Source: Acidobacteriota bacterium
Lineage (GTDB): Bacteria; Acidobacteriota; UBA6911
Direction of reading: 5' to 3'
DNA length: 7,263 nt
Assembly: GCA_031254095.1 (NCBI GenBank)
Contig: JAIRVC010000107.1
Span: 1-7,263, forward strand
Part shown: piece by piece, positions 6,247 to 7,263 of the stretch
Numbering within the stretch: position 1 is the stretch's first letter
Layout of the letters: each line of letters opens with the position of its first letter
The notes under the pieces: model-generated
Databases searched by the model: none
Told to the model about the DNA's origin: nothing
Seen by the model: the letters and a program-made list of their open reading frames with translations, nothing else
Translations under genes and position numbers: made by a program

Positions 6247-6966
6247 CTCGCCGTACTGAATCATCAGAAAAAGCCCTGCGCTGCCCGCATTAATTGCGTT
6301 GGAATCGACAAGGATCAGCTCCCTGTTCCCGTCTACATCGGCCCTGCCTTTTAATTGCAGCTCAACATCCAGCTCTTTTCCCGGCTCAATGGCGATGTCG
6401 CCATCTTTTCCGCTGTCAAAATAAACGTTTTTGCCGTCTTTCGAACGCATGTTTTTAATGACGAGCGGAAGCGAACCTTCGTTTTTCATCGAAAAAACCT
6501 GCTTCTTTCCGGTGTTCAAATCATTGCCTTCTATTACGACCCGGCGGGGCGCGACGGCGATTTTTGCGCCGGGAGCTTCACGAACGTCTCCGCTGAGTTT
6601 AAAAATTTCAATTTTTTCCTCCCCGGGGATATTGGTCGAAAAAATAACGCTTTTGTCGAACGGCCCCGGCCGTCCCTGCGTCAGATAAGTGACCGTTAAT
6701 TCCGTTTTTTCACCGGCAGCCAATGCGTGCTTTCCAAGCACAGCCTCCGTACACGCTCAACTGGTCTGCACGTTGGTAATTTCAACCGGCGAGCTTCCTT
6801 TGTTTTCTATAACGACTGTTACGGCGGCGTTGACTCCTTCGTCGATGGTTCCGAATTCGGCATGATCAGGTGTAGCCGTAAGCGTCGCGCCGTATGCCGC
6901 GGATATGACGAAAATGAACGCTCCGGTCAAAAAGAGCGCTTTTGCAGCAATTTTTCCCTGTTTCAT
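6244..6966 (-). CDS. DUF1573 selenoprotein, exported, with in-frame UGA (Sec70)
   Basis: Read through the UGA at 6759-6757 this is one 240-residue protein; otherwise it appears as two ORFs in the same frame. The start ATG at 6966 follows an AAGGA; residues 1-26 are a typical Sec signal peptide ending ISAAYG-A, so the mature protein acts in the periplasm. Residues ~27-125 are a DUF1573 Ig-like domain: FGTIDEG, VVIENKGSSPVEITNVQTS, then Sec70-Ala-Cys72-Thr, then APGEKTELTV-type sequence (LAAGEKTELTVTY) and GRPGPFDKSV. In ordinary members the motif after TS is Cys-Gly-Cys-Thr, so UGA sits exactly on the first Cys. A second Ig-like repeat (~140-240) has no Cys. The multiheme cytochrome gene lies 34 bp upstream on the same strand, suggesting an operon and a shared redox job. 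The protein's function is unknown. A hairpin just after the UGA supports recoding. Confidence 0.87.
6727..6741 (-). promoter_or_regulatory. Bacterial SECIS hairpin of the DUF1573 gene
   Basis: Bases +16 to +30 after the UGA read GTGCTT-GGA-AAGCAC on the mRNA: a perfect 6-bp stem with a 3-base loop that begins with GG. Position and loop agree with known bacterial SECIS elements such as that of E. coli fdhF, where the hairpin loop lies about 20 bases downstream of the UGA and starts with G-containing bases. A weak extra U-G pair is possible at +15/+31. Confidence 0.75.
6757..6759 (-). other. UGA recoding site in the DUF1573 redox motif
   Basis: TGA on the minus strand, with 69 open codons before it from a good start and 170 open codons after it in the same frame. 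The residues on both sides form one uninterrupted DUF1573 domain (NVQTS before, ACTEAVLGKH after). Replacement of a conserved redox Cys by UGA is the usual signature of a bacterial selenoprotein. Confidence 0.85.
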
Positions 6967-7000
6967 AAAATCAAAATTCCTTTCCTTGTCGCTTCCCGTA

Positions 7001-7263
7001 TTATTTCTTAGCGTGCGACAACTTAGCCTTTTCCTCGTAATTAAAGCCGGGATCCTGCCCCTGGGTATGGCATTCGCGGCACAACTTTTCCCCGGGCGTC
7101 CGCACCGGTTTTTCACCCATAGGATTCGAAATATGTTTTCCGCCCGGGCCGTGGCAGGCTTCGCACTGCACGCCGGCCATTTCCGGAGTCAGTTCGTAGT
7201 CTATAAACCCGTCGTCTTTTTCATATCCGGTCACATGGCATTTGACGCAGGCGGCCAGCCCTT
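7001..7263 (-). CDS. Multiheme c-type cytochrome, C554-like (5' end outside window)
   Basis: C-terminal 87 codons of a periplasmic electron-transfer protein; the rest lies beyond base 7263. Three heme-attachment motifs are visible: CVKCH (around 7235-7249), CEACH and CRECH. The text around them (GVQCEACHGPGGKH, then GEKLCRECHTQGQDPGFNYEEK) resembles the cytochrome c554-type multiheme family common in anaerobic respirers. The GTG-like internal start at 7234 is not the real start because a CxxCH motif lies before it in frame. The stop codon TAA at 7001-7003 is 34 bp before the DUF1573 selenoprotein start, so both are likely co-transcribed with the cytochrome first. Total heme number, signal peptide and partner cannot be judged from the fragment. 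Confidence 0.88.
   Translation of the reverse strand, partial: GLAACVKCHVTGYEKDDGFIDYELTPEMAGVQCEACHGPGGKHISNPMGEKPVRTPGEKLCRECHTQGQDPGFNYEEKAKLSHAKK

Noticed and set aside
6244..6741. Separate 165-aa gene starting with GTG at 6741
   Set aside because: That GTG is inside the SECIS hairpin and has no convincing ribosome binding site; the protein would begin in the middle of a DUF1573 domain.
1..7263. Genetic code in which UGA means Trp or Gly throughout
   Set aside because: UGA occurs in frame only twice in eight genes, both at redox-motif positions. Trp is encoded by TGG and Gly by GGN elsewhere, so general reassignment does not fit.
1..7263. CRISPR array, tRNA, rRNA or an intact insertion sequence
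   Set aside because: No regularly spaced repeats, cloverleaf-like sequence, rRNA-like sequence or transposase was seen on either strand.

Overview
The window looks like chromosomal sequence from a Gram-negative, probably anaerobic, selenium-using bacterium. This rests on two exported proteins with in-frame UGA codons at redox-motif positions, a multiheme c-type cytochrome, a lipoprotein-type signal peptide and a CheX/response-regulator pair. I cannot name a phylum from the sequence alone. No gene here ends in TGA: every visible gene ends in TAA or TAG.

Layout from left to right: (1) the 3' part of a 3-hydroxyacyl-CoA dehydrogenase gene and a cupin gene on the + strand (1-1407), probably one operon. 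(2) A short TA-flanked inverted-repeat element (1405-1509) between convergent genes, whose ends form the stop codons of both neighbours. (3) A minus-strand UGSC-family selenoprotein (1507-3201), which a standard gene caller splits in two at an in-frame UGA; its motif is exactly Sec-Gly-Ser-Cys. (4) A 282-bp gap, then a + strand 5-formyltetrahydrofolate cyclo-ligase gene (3484-4041). (5) A hairpin terminator between convergent genes. (6) A minus-strand pair, CheX-like protein then REC-REC-STAS-like regulator (5787 down to 4087). (7) An intergenic region with two more copies of the repeat (5830-5987 and 6167-6246). (8) A minus-strand DUF1573 protein (6966 down to 6244), also interrupted by a UGA, at the first Cys of the usual Cys-Gly-Cys motif, giving Sec-Ala-Cys; a perfect 6-bp hairpin with a GGA loop follows the UGA. 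(9) The 3' end of a multiheme cytochrome c gene, cut by the window edge.

The main result is that two apparently broken genes are best read as complete selenoprotein genes. The UGSC protein is a recognised selenoprotein family, here with a lipoprotein-type signal. A DUF1573 protein with Sec in its redox motif is not something I know to be described, and its position directly after a multiheme cytochrome gene suggests an extracytoplasmic redox module. The second result is a small family of MITE-like elements with TA flanks that sit exactly on stop codons, so they insert without damaging the gene and may act as gene-end structures. No selenocysteine machinery (selA, selB, selC, selD) lies in the window.
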